Source of the DNA: Gnetum montanum
Taxonomy: Eukaryota > Streptophyta > Gnetopsida > Gnetales > Gnetaceae
Assembly (NCBI GenBank): GCA_015680685.1
Contig: MNCI01003473.1
Span: 126,432-190,431, forward strand
Reading direction: 5' to 3'
Length of the DNA: 64,000 nt
Made by a program: the position numbers and the translations under genes. How positions within the stretch are numbered: position 1 is the stretch's first letter; each line of letters begins with the position of its first letter. Shown piece by piece: positions 33,570 to 44,282 of the stretch. A model generated the notes under the pieces. The model did not search any database, was not told the origin of the DNA, and saw only the letters and a list, made by a program, of their open reading frames with translations.

Positions 33570-34276
33570 GCCTGTGACAACGCTTGAGGACTACATCTAG
33601 ATTGGTGGGATGATCAATAGCTCTTAGACTTGACTGCTATGTTATCAACGTAATCGTTTAGTCTCTCTAAGAGGTAGTCGCTGAATATGTACATCATGGC
33701 TCATTGATAGGTTGCTCTGGCGTTTTTGAGACCAAAGGGCATCATAATGTAACAAAAGGTTTCCCAAGGGGTCATGAACGTAGTTGTTAACTGATGCTCT
33801 GAATTGATGCGGATTTGATTGTAACTTGAGAACCCATCCATAAAGGATAGTAAAACATGACCAGTCATAGTGTCAATAAGTTGATCAATACTTAGTAATG
33901 GGAAGTCATCTTTAATCGTTGCTTTGTTCAGATCTCGAAAGTCTATACAAATTCGTATACCTCCCGTTTTCTTGGAGACTACAATGATGTTCGATATCCA
34001 CTATGAGTAATCAACTGCGTGGATGAAGCCTGCTTGATACAGCTTGGTAATTTCATCACGTACGGCTAGTGCGTTTTCCGATTTAATTTATCGAGCCTTT
34101 TGTTTAACTGCTTTGATACATGGGTCTAAGACAATGTTATGTTGTATAAGCCATGGGTCTAAGCCTGGCATGTCATTATAGGACCACGTGAACACTTTAA
34201 TTTTGTTTTGGAGAACCTTAGATACGTCCTTTCGTATTTGTGGATCTAGGAGGGAGCCAAGTTTTAATGTCTTCAT
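33570..34276 (-). pseudogene. Reverse transcriptase of element D
   Basis: LAVRDEITKLYQAGFIHAVD, IIVVSKKTGGIRICIDFRDL, DDFPLLSIDQLIDTMTGHVL, LSFMDGFSSYNQIRINSEHQ, FCYIMMPFGLKNARATYQ and RLNDYVDNIAVKS. The catalytic YVDD has become YVDN. Stops and one frame change are present. The N-terminal extension DMPGLDPWLIQHNIVLDPCI is typical of Tat-lineage polyproteins. Confidence 0.8.
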
Positions 34277-34599
34277 TTCCCCCTAGATGTAGTTATAGGT
34301 GCTTCAATGAGAGGGTCGGTCACATCCTCGGCCTCTAAGTCTAAGGTTTGGACCAAATGTTCAGGCCAATCTAGGGATGTTTCTAGGGATGCTACAGTGT
34401 TGTTAGTAGATGATTTCCAGTCTATTGATTCTGAGTTTAGGTGTCTCATAAGCTTACCATGAGGACCTGTCAAGGTTAAAAGCGAGTGTAGATCATTGTG
34501 CATAGCCATTTTTGTCAAACCTGTCATAATAAGAAAAATCCAAGTCAAGTGATACTTGTTTGTAGCAACAGCATGTAATGAATGTTTGTAAAGTGACAA
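34273..34599 (-). pseudogene. Linker ORF between protease and RT of element D
   Basis: A 108-codon frame (KYHLTWIFLIMTGLTKM ... LDLEAEDVTDPLIEAPITT). The acidic end resembles tether sequence upstream of RT. No domain recognised. Confidence 0.4.
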
Positions 34600-34651
34600 T
34601 ACAACATAAAATAATCATCAATCACTGTGTAAAATTTGCAAGTCGAAGCTA

Positions 34652-35073
34652 CCAGTTTAAGATCTTAGTGGACCATATCAAGACCTGAAACAAATGCTAA
34701 CATTGCCAGTTTAAGGTTGTAGCAGACTGTCACATATTATATAATTTGGTTTATGATACGGAATGAGTGGTGAGATGCCATATAGGACATGGCAGATTGT
34801 TGACTGGGTTAAAGCATATGCTAGAATTGCTAGTTTAAGATCTTTGCGGACCGTTACTAGGTAGAGTTGAAAGCCAAAACTGCTAGTTTAAGATCTTTGC
34901 AGACCATTAACAGGTAGATTTTAAAAGCTAAGATTTACTAGTTTAAGGTCTTTTCGGACTATCATTAGGCTACATTGTAGCTTAACGTCCTATGTAAACC
35001 AAGATTGCCAGTTTAAGGTCTTTGTGGACCGTTAATGGGTAGACTTTGTAAATATAGATGGCTAATTTAAGAT
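34652..35073. repeat. Minisatellite, unit about 55 bp, between D RT and the opposite-strand gene
   Basis: Seven units begin with (C/T)(C/T)AGTTTAAG(A/G)TCTTTG(C/T)GGACC(G/A)TTA, at 34652, 34706, 34831, 34883, 34938, 35008 and 35059. The core word is the same as in the array at 30753-31030 but with longer spacers. Confidence 0.75.
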
Positions 35074-35188
35074 GGAACAAAATTTTTGGTGGGCCTACTT
35101 GTTATGCTGTAGACAATTGCTACGCTAAGGTGTTACTATGACATAATAGTGCTACGCTACAAGGGGTGACCCACATTAATCGGGTCAT

Positions 35189-35257
35189 GAAAATGACAAG
35201 TATTTTACCGCGTTGGCTATAAATAGGGGTTTACCCCCTGGTAAACTTGTCATTTTC
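35189..35257 (+). promoter_or_regulatory. TATA box enclosed in an inverted repeat (opposite-strand gene in D)
   Basis: CTATAAATAG at 35217-35226 is a strong plant TATA box. It is flanked by GAAAATGACAAGTATTTTACC (35189-35209, shown with a 3-nt bulge) and GGTAAACTTGTCATTTTC (35240-35257), which pair over 18 bp. Transcription would start near 35250, inside the right arm. The first ATG in a good plant context (ACAATGGCA) is at 35361. Confidence 0.65.
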
Positions 35258-38200
35258 GTTGTCAGATCCCAGAGCCCATACTCAAAGCATAGTGCGATTG
35301 CATAGAGAGAGAGTGAACTGGTGTAGCGTAGCAGTTGACAGGGAATTTGCAAGCGAGACAATGGCACCCAAAGGCGCACCGAGGACTTGCCAAAGTAGAT
35401 GAGGTGAAGAACACTCTGGGGCACCTGTCTAAGGTGCGCGTTGAAGTGTGGGAGGAGGCTCTGTCTGCTCAGTAAATTGCTATGCTGCCCCTTGTTTTCC
35501 AGATGCTATTATCGTTATTGTGGTGAAATTTGTGTCCACTGCCACTGTTTTGGTTTCCGTTTTGGCCGCCACGCCTTTATTGCCGCTAGTTGACTACAGT
35601 AGCCGTATGAATGCTATGCTATGGTTGCATGCAACATCGCCTTAACCGCCATTGTTGAGAATGGAGACTGCCTTGTCACAAAGGTTTGGGCAATTCTGAG
35701 TGGTGTAGCGCATGCTTGGCACAATGTACCATCTTTAAGAAGGGTTTAGTTATTCGCAAAATTTGTTAGGGTGATGTGTGCTTAATCATAGCATAGCGCG
35801 AGTTATTTTCTACGACGAGATAGGGTTGAGACGACGGGGACACTGAATTTTCTCTTATCTGTGTTGCTTAAGGTTGCAAATTTTTTTTCTTTACTGTTAT
35901 GCTTGCTATGTTGATATGCCTGTTATAGGGGTATGTTTGTTATATTGTCACATGTCTGCTTGTGCTTGTTCGTTTACTATCTTGCTACGCTGTGCGTATC
36001 ATAGTCGTCACCCTTAAGCGTACATGTAATTGTTACGTTACGTACCTATTATGTTATGGTGTGTATCGTGTAATAATTACCGTAAAGTGTAGCTAGTGTT
36101 GTTACGCAGTACGGTGCCTAATGGCTACGCTACACTGTAAGTGCCACTTTGTAATATAGCCTATAGTGCTCGACTCTATTTTTTTTATTAAAGAAAAATT
36201 TGCGACTGGGAGAACATGCTATGCTACTTGCAAAGAAAGGTTACGCTATGCTATATGTGAACAGATGATTATGCTACGCTACGTGTAAACTTCACCTGAA
36301 CACAATGCTAACGTTTGATGCTTTGTTGTGCAGGGTCATGTTGAAGCCCATTCTGATTATCCTTGACATTGTAGGAGTCCTGTGCTGCCTCAGTGAACCG
36401 GTGGCCAACGTTCCTCCTCCCCATGCATGTGTGGGATGGTAGGCGGTTTGGTTCTGGGAGGGCACACGGGACTTATTATAGTTCCTCCTCCACTATTTTA
36501 GTGTGATCATTTGGTCACACTTATCAGCAGAGATAGCAACCATAATCATAGAAACACTATTGCCCGGGGCAAACCGGGGCATTCTAAAATTTTTGACTTA
36601 TGGGTTAATCAGGAGTGAGCGAGTAGAAGGCTCCAACTAGCGTCCAAAAGGCTTGAGATGCTTAAGTTGGATTTAGGACATACCTGAGTATAAATGCTAT
36701 CACTTATACAACACGTTATTCGTTGCCAGTCACATGGGCACCTATTTTCAGAACCCACTTGGGACCGTTTACTATGTCGACGGGTGAGTTTTGTGAAGGT
36801 ATCTCATCGTGTTGTGTAATCCATGTTAAGCTAGACAAAGGTGTTAATAGTATATATATATATATTTATATATTCTGTATTTCCAGGTTTTATGTTAATA
36901 GGAATGGTCTTCACGGTGATACATATGCCTTGGCGTTGGCATAGATGGCCTTGCAAGAGTTTTCCTCTACTGGGAATGTGTGCGTCGGCGTAATAGGCCA
37001 ATTTGGGGGTGAGTTTAAAACCTACCTGACCCAGTATTCCCAATTTTATGGAAAGTGTAAGGAAGCCGGTTAGTTGGAGAGGGAGTGGGCATCCCTTAGG
37101 CCACTCACTGTTGAAGACGTGCTAGTGGATCTCCTAGCATTTCCCACGCCATTTAAACCTGGTATGCTAAACTATGAATTCACTGTTATATGTTCGAGTG
37201 ATGATTATTTTTTTTGCTAATTGTTTTTTGCAAACTGTTACAGTGGCGAGTAAATCCTAAGAGGTCATTGTGATCACCTCTGGGCATAACAAAACTAACC
37301 TTTTTTTTAAGTACGAGGAGGTGGAGGAGACCCAACATTGGCTTTGCAATGGGGCCCCAACCATGCTTGTTCACAACTCGAGTGTCCCACCTGTCGAAAT
37401 GCTTTTCCTAGTCGACTCCTTCTTCGAGAAGGTTGACCACTTCTGTACATGTATTCACGGTGTACGGGTGGTGTTTGAAATCAATGATCAACTGTTTGCA
37501 GATCTTTTCGATGTTCCTTCTGATGGTCTCCCTGTAGAAGAAAAATCTAATAAAGATGCAAACCATCAGGGGGACATTGAGGAGTGGCTAGGGACGACAA
37601 AGAACCAAAAAGGGATCTACATCGAGAAGGTCAGGTTAGGGGTGGCCAAAACGATTTACCCTATCTTCCGCGCCTGTGCCTTCCCCAAGCTACTCTCCCA
37701 AGGAAAAATCCTTGGAGTTGAACAGGCTTGGATAATGAGGGATGTCATGGAAGAGGGAACTCGCTACAATTGGACCAAATACTTTGCAAAGGCTTGCAGG
37801 TTGAAATGGTCAAACTCCACGGGAAGTTTGAGTTCCATTTCAATGTGCACCATGTCCTCTTTATAGCCTGCCTGAGGCGTTTTGCAAAATTCTTAGTAGT
37901 CCATGAGAATGGTGTCTAGGTGCTACAAGAACACAATCAAATTTCCAAACTATGGATTTGCTAAGTCTTTCCCCACAATCTCAAAATCCCCCAGAAGCTA
38001 TTGGGGAATCATTTTCAATGATGACCAGGGATCAGGTGGCACACGCCTTTCGTGCCCAGGACAGTGTGGGAGAGGCACCTCCCATTAACACGGGTAACAT
38101 GACAAGGGGAGAATGCCTCATTGCAGAAACAATGGTGACTAGCTTGCAACATAAGAGGTCCCACCCTACCTAAGAGACTCCTCGTACAAACGAAGAGAGA

Positions 38201-40214
38201 GGGAAGAAGCTGCGACTCAAACTTCGCAGAGTGTAGCCTCCAATTGGTAAGTGTATTTTATTATTTAGCTAATGCTCGCTATGCTATGCTATGCTAGGTA
38301 GCGTTGCACATCATAACATCTATTTCAAGTTGGTACATCTTGCCTACTATGATTATGCTTTATTAGTAGAAGAGGAAGAAGAAGAAGAAGGGGAGGAAGA
38401 GGTGATAGCCCCTAGAACAAGGGCAATTGGCGAAGATGAAGAGGTTCCAACAGTAGAGGAAAGGGCCTCGACTGACAAAGAAGGGGCTCCTACCGTAGAA
38501 GAAAGGGCCTTGGCTAGTGAGGAAGAGGCCCCTGCCGATGAAGAGGAGGCCTTTGCTGACAAAGAAAGGGCCTCAGCTGATGAGGAAGAGGCCCCTACCA
38601 ATGAAGAAAGGACCCTAGTCGATGAGGAAGAGGCCTCTACCAATGAAGAAAGGGCCCCAGCCGATGAGGAAGAGGCCCCTACCAATCAGGAAGAGGCCTC
38701 TGCTGATGATCCTTTCGCTGAGTGTAGTTCAATACTAGAGGGGCATATCAGTATTGAGGATGCTGCTACATTGTTAGGTTAGTTGGGAGGAGAGGGGCTC
38801 CATTTTGACGCTACTGAGTTGGATCGTTTGTTTGACAGTGTATTGATGGGTGACCCCCTTGCTAACACCCCTAAGGGTTTTTTGGGTAGGAGCTTTACAC
38901 TATCATTTATGTTGTTCATCAGCTTTATCATGGTTCTCTCCACCATGGCTAACATGTTTTACTGTGTAGCAGACGTCACTGTTGATACTTCTGGTCCTTC
39001 TTCGATCCTACTGCAACCGTGGATTGAGACCCTCGAAAAATTCACTTTTATGGAGGGGGTGGTCGACGACATGATCAACCATTTGAAGCAGATCGACTCG
39101 GAAGTGGGTAAGTTAAAGTTGCTACGCTAGGCTTCCTATATTGTTAGAGTTTTGCTATGTCACTGTGACTAATACTCTTCTGTGTGTGGTTGGCAACCTC
39201 GCACCTCAAGTGGGACCCTAAGTAAGCAGTTGAGGTTGACACTGTGCCCAAATTCCCAGAGGAGGTAACTGAAGTACCTCGTCACATATATGACGAAGCA
39301 AGAAAATGTGCGTTGTACTTGGCATGCTCCCTGTGGGAATGCAAGTGTGTAAATGAAGACCTCTAGAAACGGGTGCAAAGGCTCGAGAAGGAGAAGGATA
39401 ATCTAACTGCTGAGGTGGGGGATCTCCAATCCAGGAATGAATTCATGTTGGCCCAGGACACTAACGATGGCAGTTAGCGCATGGCCGTCATTGACTATGC
39501 AAGATATTGGGCGACCATGCGACGCAACAATGAAGCCATGCACGAAATAATTAAATAGCACATGCAAATAGACCTTCTAGCCCAGAAGAACCAAGATTGA
39601 AAGGATTACAGCATGAAGGTTTATGAGTGGGGGCAGGCACAGAAGAATCACAAACACATGTATAAAATGGAATGTGCCACCTACCGTAAACAGTATCATG
39701 ATGCTTTCATGAAGTTGCATACTTATGAGGTATTCCTTGACATTATTTGTGCTTCTAGGGTTTATGATAGGTTCATGCAATAGGTGATAGTTAGTGAATC
39801 TCCTGAATGGGAGATGAATTTTCTTGTGGGTGAGACCACCACTACCACGTTTTCTCCAGGACCACCAAGATGGACAACCGTGGAAAAGGATAAAGTTGCA
39901 GCAAATGCTGATATGGGAGATAGGAATTGGGTTGACATTACCGAGGAGGAGATATTTTAGTGCCTCATGGCCGGCATGGATTGGATACCCCTTGAAACGG
40001 ACGTGGGACTGTCTCAGGTTAGTCACTTTTTTTATTTATGGTGTGATAATTTATTTTATAAAAATCTTTGTCATAGCTCTAATTGATTGTTTTATTTTCT
40101 TTGTTATGTAAGATCCAAATGAAAATGCAAGACCCATTGAGGCAGGGGATGGTGGCGCAGGTGAAGACTCCTAGTGTAGCAGCAGAGAGTTTTATTCTTA
40201 TCTTTGGATTCTAA
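35217..40214 (+). pseudogene. Multi-exon accessory gene on the strand opposite to element D (decayed)
   Basis: Promoter at 35217, ATG at 35361 (MAPKGAPRTCQ). Later exons, each join keeping one reading frame: 36887-37161, 37244-38246, 38298-38885, 38970-39107, 39230-40017, 40113-40214. The intron at 39108-39229 also removes a TAA. The first 1.5 kb (exon 1 and an intron perhaps 35433-36332) is uncertain. Domains: an N-terminal globular part (TVEDVLVDLLAFPTPFKP, FCTCIHGVRVVFEINDQLFA, IYPIFRACAFPKLLSQGKIL) resembling the putative plant transposon protein domain of plant retroelement ORFs; an acidic 10-residue repeat; and a coiled coil (KRVQRLEKEKDNLTAEVGDL). Stops are nearly all TAG or TGA one change from CAG, CGA or TGG. 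One frame break lies near 37800. The product would be about 950 residues. Function unknown. It could be a retroelement accessory gene with its own promoter, or a captured host gene. Confidence 0.6.
38431..38715 (+). repeat. 30-bp coding minisatellite (EEAPTNEERA-type)
   Basis: About nine units encode 10-residue repeats such as DEEEAPTNEERTLVDEEEAS, rich in Glu and Ala. The reading frame is kept through all units. It lies in the exon at 38298-38885 of the opposite-strand gene. Confidence 0.85.
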
Positions 40215-40373
40215 AAAAAATAAAAATTTGTAAACCTTATCGATTAATATTTTGAATGAAGTATGAAATATAAAAAGATTTATTTCATTTTGGTTAGTGT
40301 GTTGTATTTGTTTTTAGTCTATTCTTTGTCTCTTTTTTTAATTAATTAATTAAGCTCCTTGGGAGCATCTCGT
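40215..40373. other. Probable 3' end of the opposite-strand gene
   Basis: AT-rich, with AATGAAG and AATTAATTAATTAA words that could serve as plant polyadenylation signals after the stop at about 40214. No coding. Confidence 0.35.
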
Positions 40374-40592
40374 TTTAGTTTTAGGCCATTTCGGGTCGTA
40401 ACAATAGTTTAAGGCCATTTCGGGCCATCGCTAGTTTTAGGTCATTTCAGGCCATTGCTAGTTTTAGGCCTTTTTGGGTTGTTGGTAGCTTTAGGCCATT
40501 TTGGGTCGTTGGTAGTTTTAGGCCATTTCGAGCCGTTGGATGATGGTAAAGAAAACTTTTGCTAATTTTAGGCCTTAGCGGGCCGTTTTGTG
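40374..40592. repeat. Minisatellite, unit about 30 bp, downstream of the opposite-strand gene
   Basis: Seven units of (C/G)TAGTTTTAGGCCATTTCGGGCCGTT. The word is a clear relative of the CTAGTTTAAGGTC..GGACCGTT word in the two other arrays in element D. Confidence 0.75.
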
Positions 40593-40779
40593 ATGTAAAC
40601 AGTGGGCGTAATGTGAACGATTTAAACAATAAGAAAAATGTTAGTGTAAATGAAAAAACATGAAGCAAACAGTGTGAAGAATGAACGTATGGTTGATGTA
40701 AGTGGTGATCATGTTGGAAGTAGTGTAGTAGTTACGCTAACGCAAGTAATGATCATTCTCGTAGTTGCTTCCTAACCCA

Positions 40780-41451
40780 TCATGGGCTTGGTGATGCATA
40801 AGGCTGAGGGGCTTTGTTGCAGTATTCTTCTATATCGTTATCTACTGCTTGAAAAGGCAACTCAGCCCATGTAGTTTTATTTTTTGAGTCAGCATTTTGG
40901 GCCAGCTTGTTAGCCAAAGAAGTAGCCTTGGTGGAGATAGGCAGTTCATTTTCAGAGGTTATTACTTCTGAACCCTGCTCCATGTTGACATTGTTTATTG
41001 CTTGGGTGGCCACTTTGTCATTATAGATTACCACCTCCTTGCCTGCATAAGGTAGGTGGATCTCTTAATGCATGGGTGAAGAGATGACCCTGAGTTGGGC
41101 TAACCATGACCTCCCCAAGATCAGGTTAAACCTAGGCATCTCTTCTACCATGATGAATGTCGCGCTTGTGGGGAACTGGTCCCCTACCACAAAGTTGATA
41201 TGGACAGTCTCCTTTACCACTACCCGTGCTTCGTTGAACAACTTTAGACATGAGGTTGTTGTGGTTTTGATTTGATCAACCAAGCCTAATTTGTCCACTA
41301 TGGGGAATGGGATGACATTTGTATCAGCCCTGCCATCAACATGTACTCTTCGGATCTTGTGCTGACCGACCTGAATTGTGATGAACAGGGGTGCTGTTAT
41401 CGCCTGACCCTTCTCAAGGTCATCCTTAATGGACTTGTCACAGAACGTCAA
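40780..41451 (-). pseudogene. Aspartic protease region of element D
   Basis: 41451-41065 reads APLFITIQVGQHKIRRVHVD, then GRADTNVIPFPIVDKLGL: the active-site DTGSS has become DGRAD. FVVGDQFPTSATFIMVEEMP and FNLILGRSWLAQL follow. 41034-40780 is a further short frame. The protease ends about 6.5 kb before the RT, where a few hundred bp would be usual; the opposite-strand gene fills the space. Confidence 0.75.
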
Positions 41452-42069
41452 CTAAGCTGGTTGTAGTTCTTCAGGCATAGAAGGAAGCATAACTGCATAG
41501 ATTGCTTTCTCCTCCACCAACATGTTTTTGTCAACCGATATCGATGTTAACATGCGAACCAAGGCCTCGCGGTGTGTAGTGGAGGTCATTACTAGGTCAT
41601 ATAGGCTTAAGGTTGTATTCTTTTATTTCAAATCCTGTTTGACCTGAGTAAGAGCGTTTAGAAGGTTCTATCCATTTTGTTATTATTTACTGCCCTTCTC
41701 TTCCTGCATTTGTCTTAGGAGATGAATCTCTCGAGGAGGAGCAATTTCAAGTTTGGGGCTGGACCTTCTTGGGCAGGCTGGTGATGCTTATGTGCACATA
41801 GCGACATCAACTATTAACGATGAGGGGGGTGTAGGTGTGGAGAACAAGGGAGTAGGCTTGGGGGGACTTGATGCAGTATGTTCCTTGACCATCTTGTCCA
41901 TCAGACGCTCTTCCCCTTTTTTTGAATGGAGAGGTTGTGGGGTTGTTTTAGATTGGATCTATGTGGCAGGGACTGTTAAGGGTTTTGGCCCCCTAATGAC
42001 AAACGGTTCTTGTGGTGTTAGCACGGGCAACGACGTAGTTTTGAACATGAAGGGTGTAGGGGCAGATGT

Positions 42070-43810
42070 CTAAGGGGGAACCTTAAGGACGAATGGTTGT
42101 TGTGGCATCTTTTTTGCCATTGTTAGTGTCGCTACGCTACGTTGAGGCACATGAACCACAACCTGCTGCTGTGGTGGTTCTGGGTTATTGTTGACACCAA
42201 TTGTATTGATGACATACCTCGCTTTGTTGGCGTCGAGGGGGTCCTTGTAGATGTGCATGGATTCATTTTCGAGATGGACAGGGTTGCTTTCATCTAGAAC
42301 CAACTTCCCCTGATCAATCATCCGTTGGATGTCATATTTTAATGCTAGACAATAATCTGTGCCGTGACCAGAAAGTTGATGGTAGTCATAGAACCGTTCT
42401 AGCTGGAAGTTCTTAAAAACTAGCGACTTGTTGGGCATAGCCAAGGAGGGATTCCTAAGAAGTTTGAAATACTGTTGATGCCATTTGGTCACCTCCTCAG
42501 ACATCCGCTTATGTTGAATATACCTAGCCCCCAAAAATTTCTTTAGAAGTTCTGAAGGCTTGACTGGTAGAGGGGTGTATTTGGAGCAGTCTTTATGCTC
42601 GAAGTTGGGTTTAGGCTGGGTTGATTCCTTGGTGTTGACGTTGAGGGTTGAACAACGTTATTTAAGCTAGGCATGGGGTTAGTCGATGTTGTGGCTGCCT
42701 TTTTGTTGTTGTTGTTGTTGGGTTTGGCCTCATTTGCCACGGAGTCCACCGTGGCTGTTGCGGCCTTGTCGTTCTCTTTATCCTTTTTGACATATGCAAT
42801 TTTGTACGTAACATAGGCTGGGTCTTTACTAGTTTCGGCCACGTCTTGTATGCTCTTCTTCTGGGTGAAAGCTTGACTGAGAGAATGTGGGGCTAGGTAG
42901 TATATTTTTACTTAATAAAGTTGTTTACTGCCCCCTTGAAGATATCCAATAGATGGGCCTCCACGATAGGCTCACGGATCTCGTTCAAGGCAGTGCTCCA
43001 CCACTATATACACATTTGTATCGACTCCAGCGGGTCTTGCTTGACACTCATCAACTAATCCAGTGTGACTTTCGGCTTTAAGTTATACTTGAAGTAGGTC
43101 ACAAACTGAGTCAGCAGCTCCTCCAGAGTTGAGATGGAGGCACGTGGGAGTGCACAGTACTAGTCTAAAGCTTTGCCCATTAGAGACATGGCAAAGACAT
43201 AGATAATAGTGTGCAGCCATTGCTGCAACAACAAAGATTTGGATCTAAATGTGACTAGATGTGCATTGGGATCACCCTCCCTGTTGTATTTTGAGAATTA
43301 GGGGAGTGACATCCTAGGGGGTAACGTGAGCATGGGAACGACCAAGTTGATGGGGTCGTCATGGTAGAAATCCATGACCTGCACTATGTTAGAATCAGTA
43401 GCTTTGAGACATTTAATCTCTTCAGTGAGGGTCTGGATAAGTTAGAATGCTTGGTCCAGACTTGGGGACGATGTAGATGGTTGTGGGGTTGTAGGGACGA
43501 CCATCGTTGGTGGCGTTGCAAGGGCAGCAACTTGGCTTATAAGGGGTACTGTTGAGGGTGCTCCTACAAAGGGTGTTACCTATGCAGTCCACCATCCATT
43601 GGGTGGTGCTGTTGAAGTGGTGGGGATAACGATTCAGTCAACGAGATAACGATATCAGGGGTGGGGATAAATTCCCTTCCGCTCTGATGAAGGAACTCGA
43701 AGTTGCATTTGTCTTTGAGTTCTTGGGAATCCAAGGGTAGATTTGCCTGGATCTTTGCGTAAAGGAAGTCATAGCACTTTGCGTCTTGCGCCAATAACTC
43801 AGGTGACAAG
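42070..43810 (-). pseudogene. gag of element D
   Basis: N-terminal frame 43809-43576 (SPELLAQDAKCYDFLYAKIQ). Gag core in broken frames at about 43310-42960: FSKYNREGDPNAHLVTFRSK and MGKALDWYCALPRASISTLE match the retrotransposon gag domain, including the W-Y-LP motif. 42842-42543 is low complexity with an Asn run (AAC repeat near 42710). 42534-42070: FYDYHQLSGHGTDYCLALKY is the degenerate C-x-x-H..GH..C zinc-knuckle segment typical of Tat gag, with the first Cys lost. The plus-strand frame at 41753-42073 is a shadow. Confidence 0.75.
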
Positions 43811-43824
43811 ATTAGATGAAATGA

Positions 43825-44282
43825 TGAGAGTCCCTGAACAATGTAGGTTAATAATATCCTACAAGCAAGATTTTAATAGCTGTTCATCTTCTAGCATAAT
43901 GACCCCCACAAGGGCCCTCATGAGCATTTTGGAAAACTCATAATTGATCTACATCAGGAACACACCATCGGACCAAGCCATCGGAACATACCTTATAAAG
44001 GTGTCCATTGATTTCCATGAAATATTTGGCTTGGTGAAGAAACTGCTGTTTCTTTTTAGCATCTAACTCTTGTGGTGTTTGTTGTGTAAGGAGATAGGTA
44101 AGAATGCTACTATACCAATTTGTTTCTATGGTTAACTAATTATTTACTGCACCTGCAAAGAGGTATTCATCAAGAAAGCGATTAGAAAGCAGATATTCAT
44201 CCTCTTTGTTGTCCCATTTTAACTTAGATAAATAATAAGCAACAACGTTCTCGGTGCCTTTACGATCAATCAGTAATGGCAT
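43825..44282 (-). pseudogene. RNase H end and integrase N-terminus of element C
   Basis: GTENVVAYYLSKLKWDNKED, ETNWYSSILTYLLTQQTPQE, FLHQAKYFMEINGHLYKVC and then AHEGPCGGHYA, the zinc-binding H-x-H region of integrase. It matches element K (8864-9155) nearly residue for residue. Stops are few. It joins gag text directly at about 44283, and element D gag at about 43815. Confidence 0.75.

Larger units (their letters stand above)
27280..43810 (-). mobile_element. Large Tat-like Ty3/gypsy element D, carrying an opposite-strand gene
   Basis: On the minus strand: gag (43810-42070), protease (41451-41065), then after a 6-kb interruption RT, gRNH, aRNH and integrase (34276-31045), a 3' region with minisatellites, a polypurine tract and an LTR starting at 29368. 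The word TAGCGTAGC / GCTACGCTA recurs from 28.5 to 42.1 kb across LTR, introns and internal parts, and is rare outside, which argues that the whole stretch is one element or close relatives. The right end is cut near 43815 by element C sequence, so the 5' LTR is missing. An alternative is two fused D-type copies. Confidence 0.7.

Noticed and set aside
38353-38685. Minus-strand Ser-rich ORF (110 codons)
   Set aside because: Mirror of the acidic 30-bp coding repeat on the plus strand, which is continuous with neighbouring exons.
41753-42073. Plus-strand Gly-rich ORF (106 codons)
   Set aside because: Lies antisense to the gag/protease spacer of element D and has no motif; judged a shadow frame.
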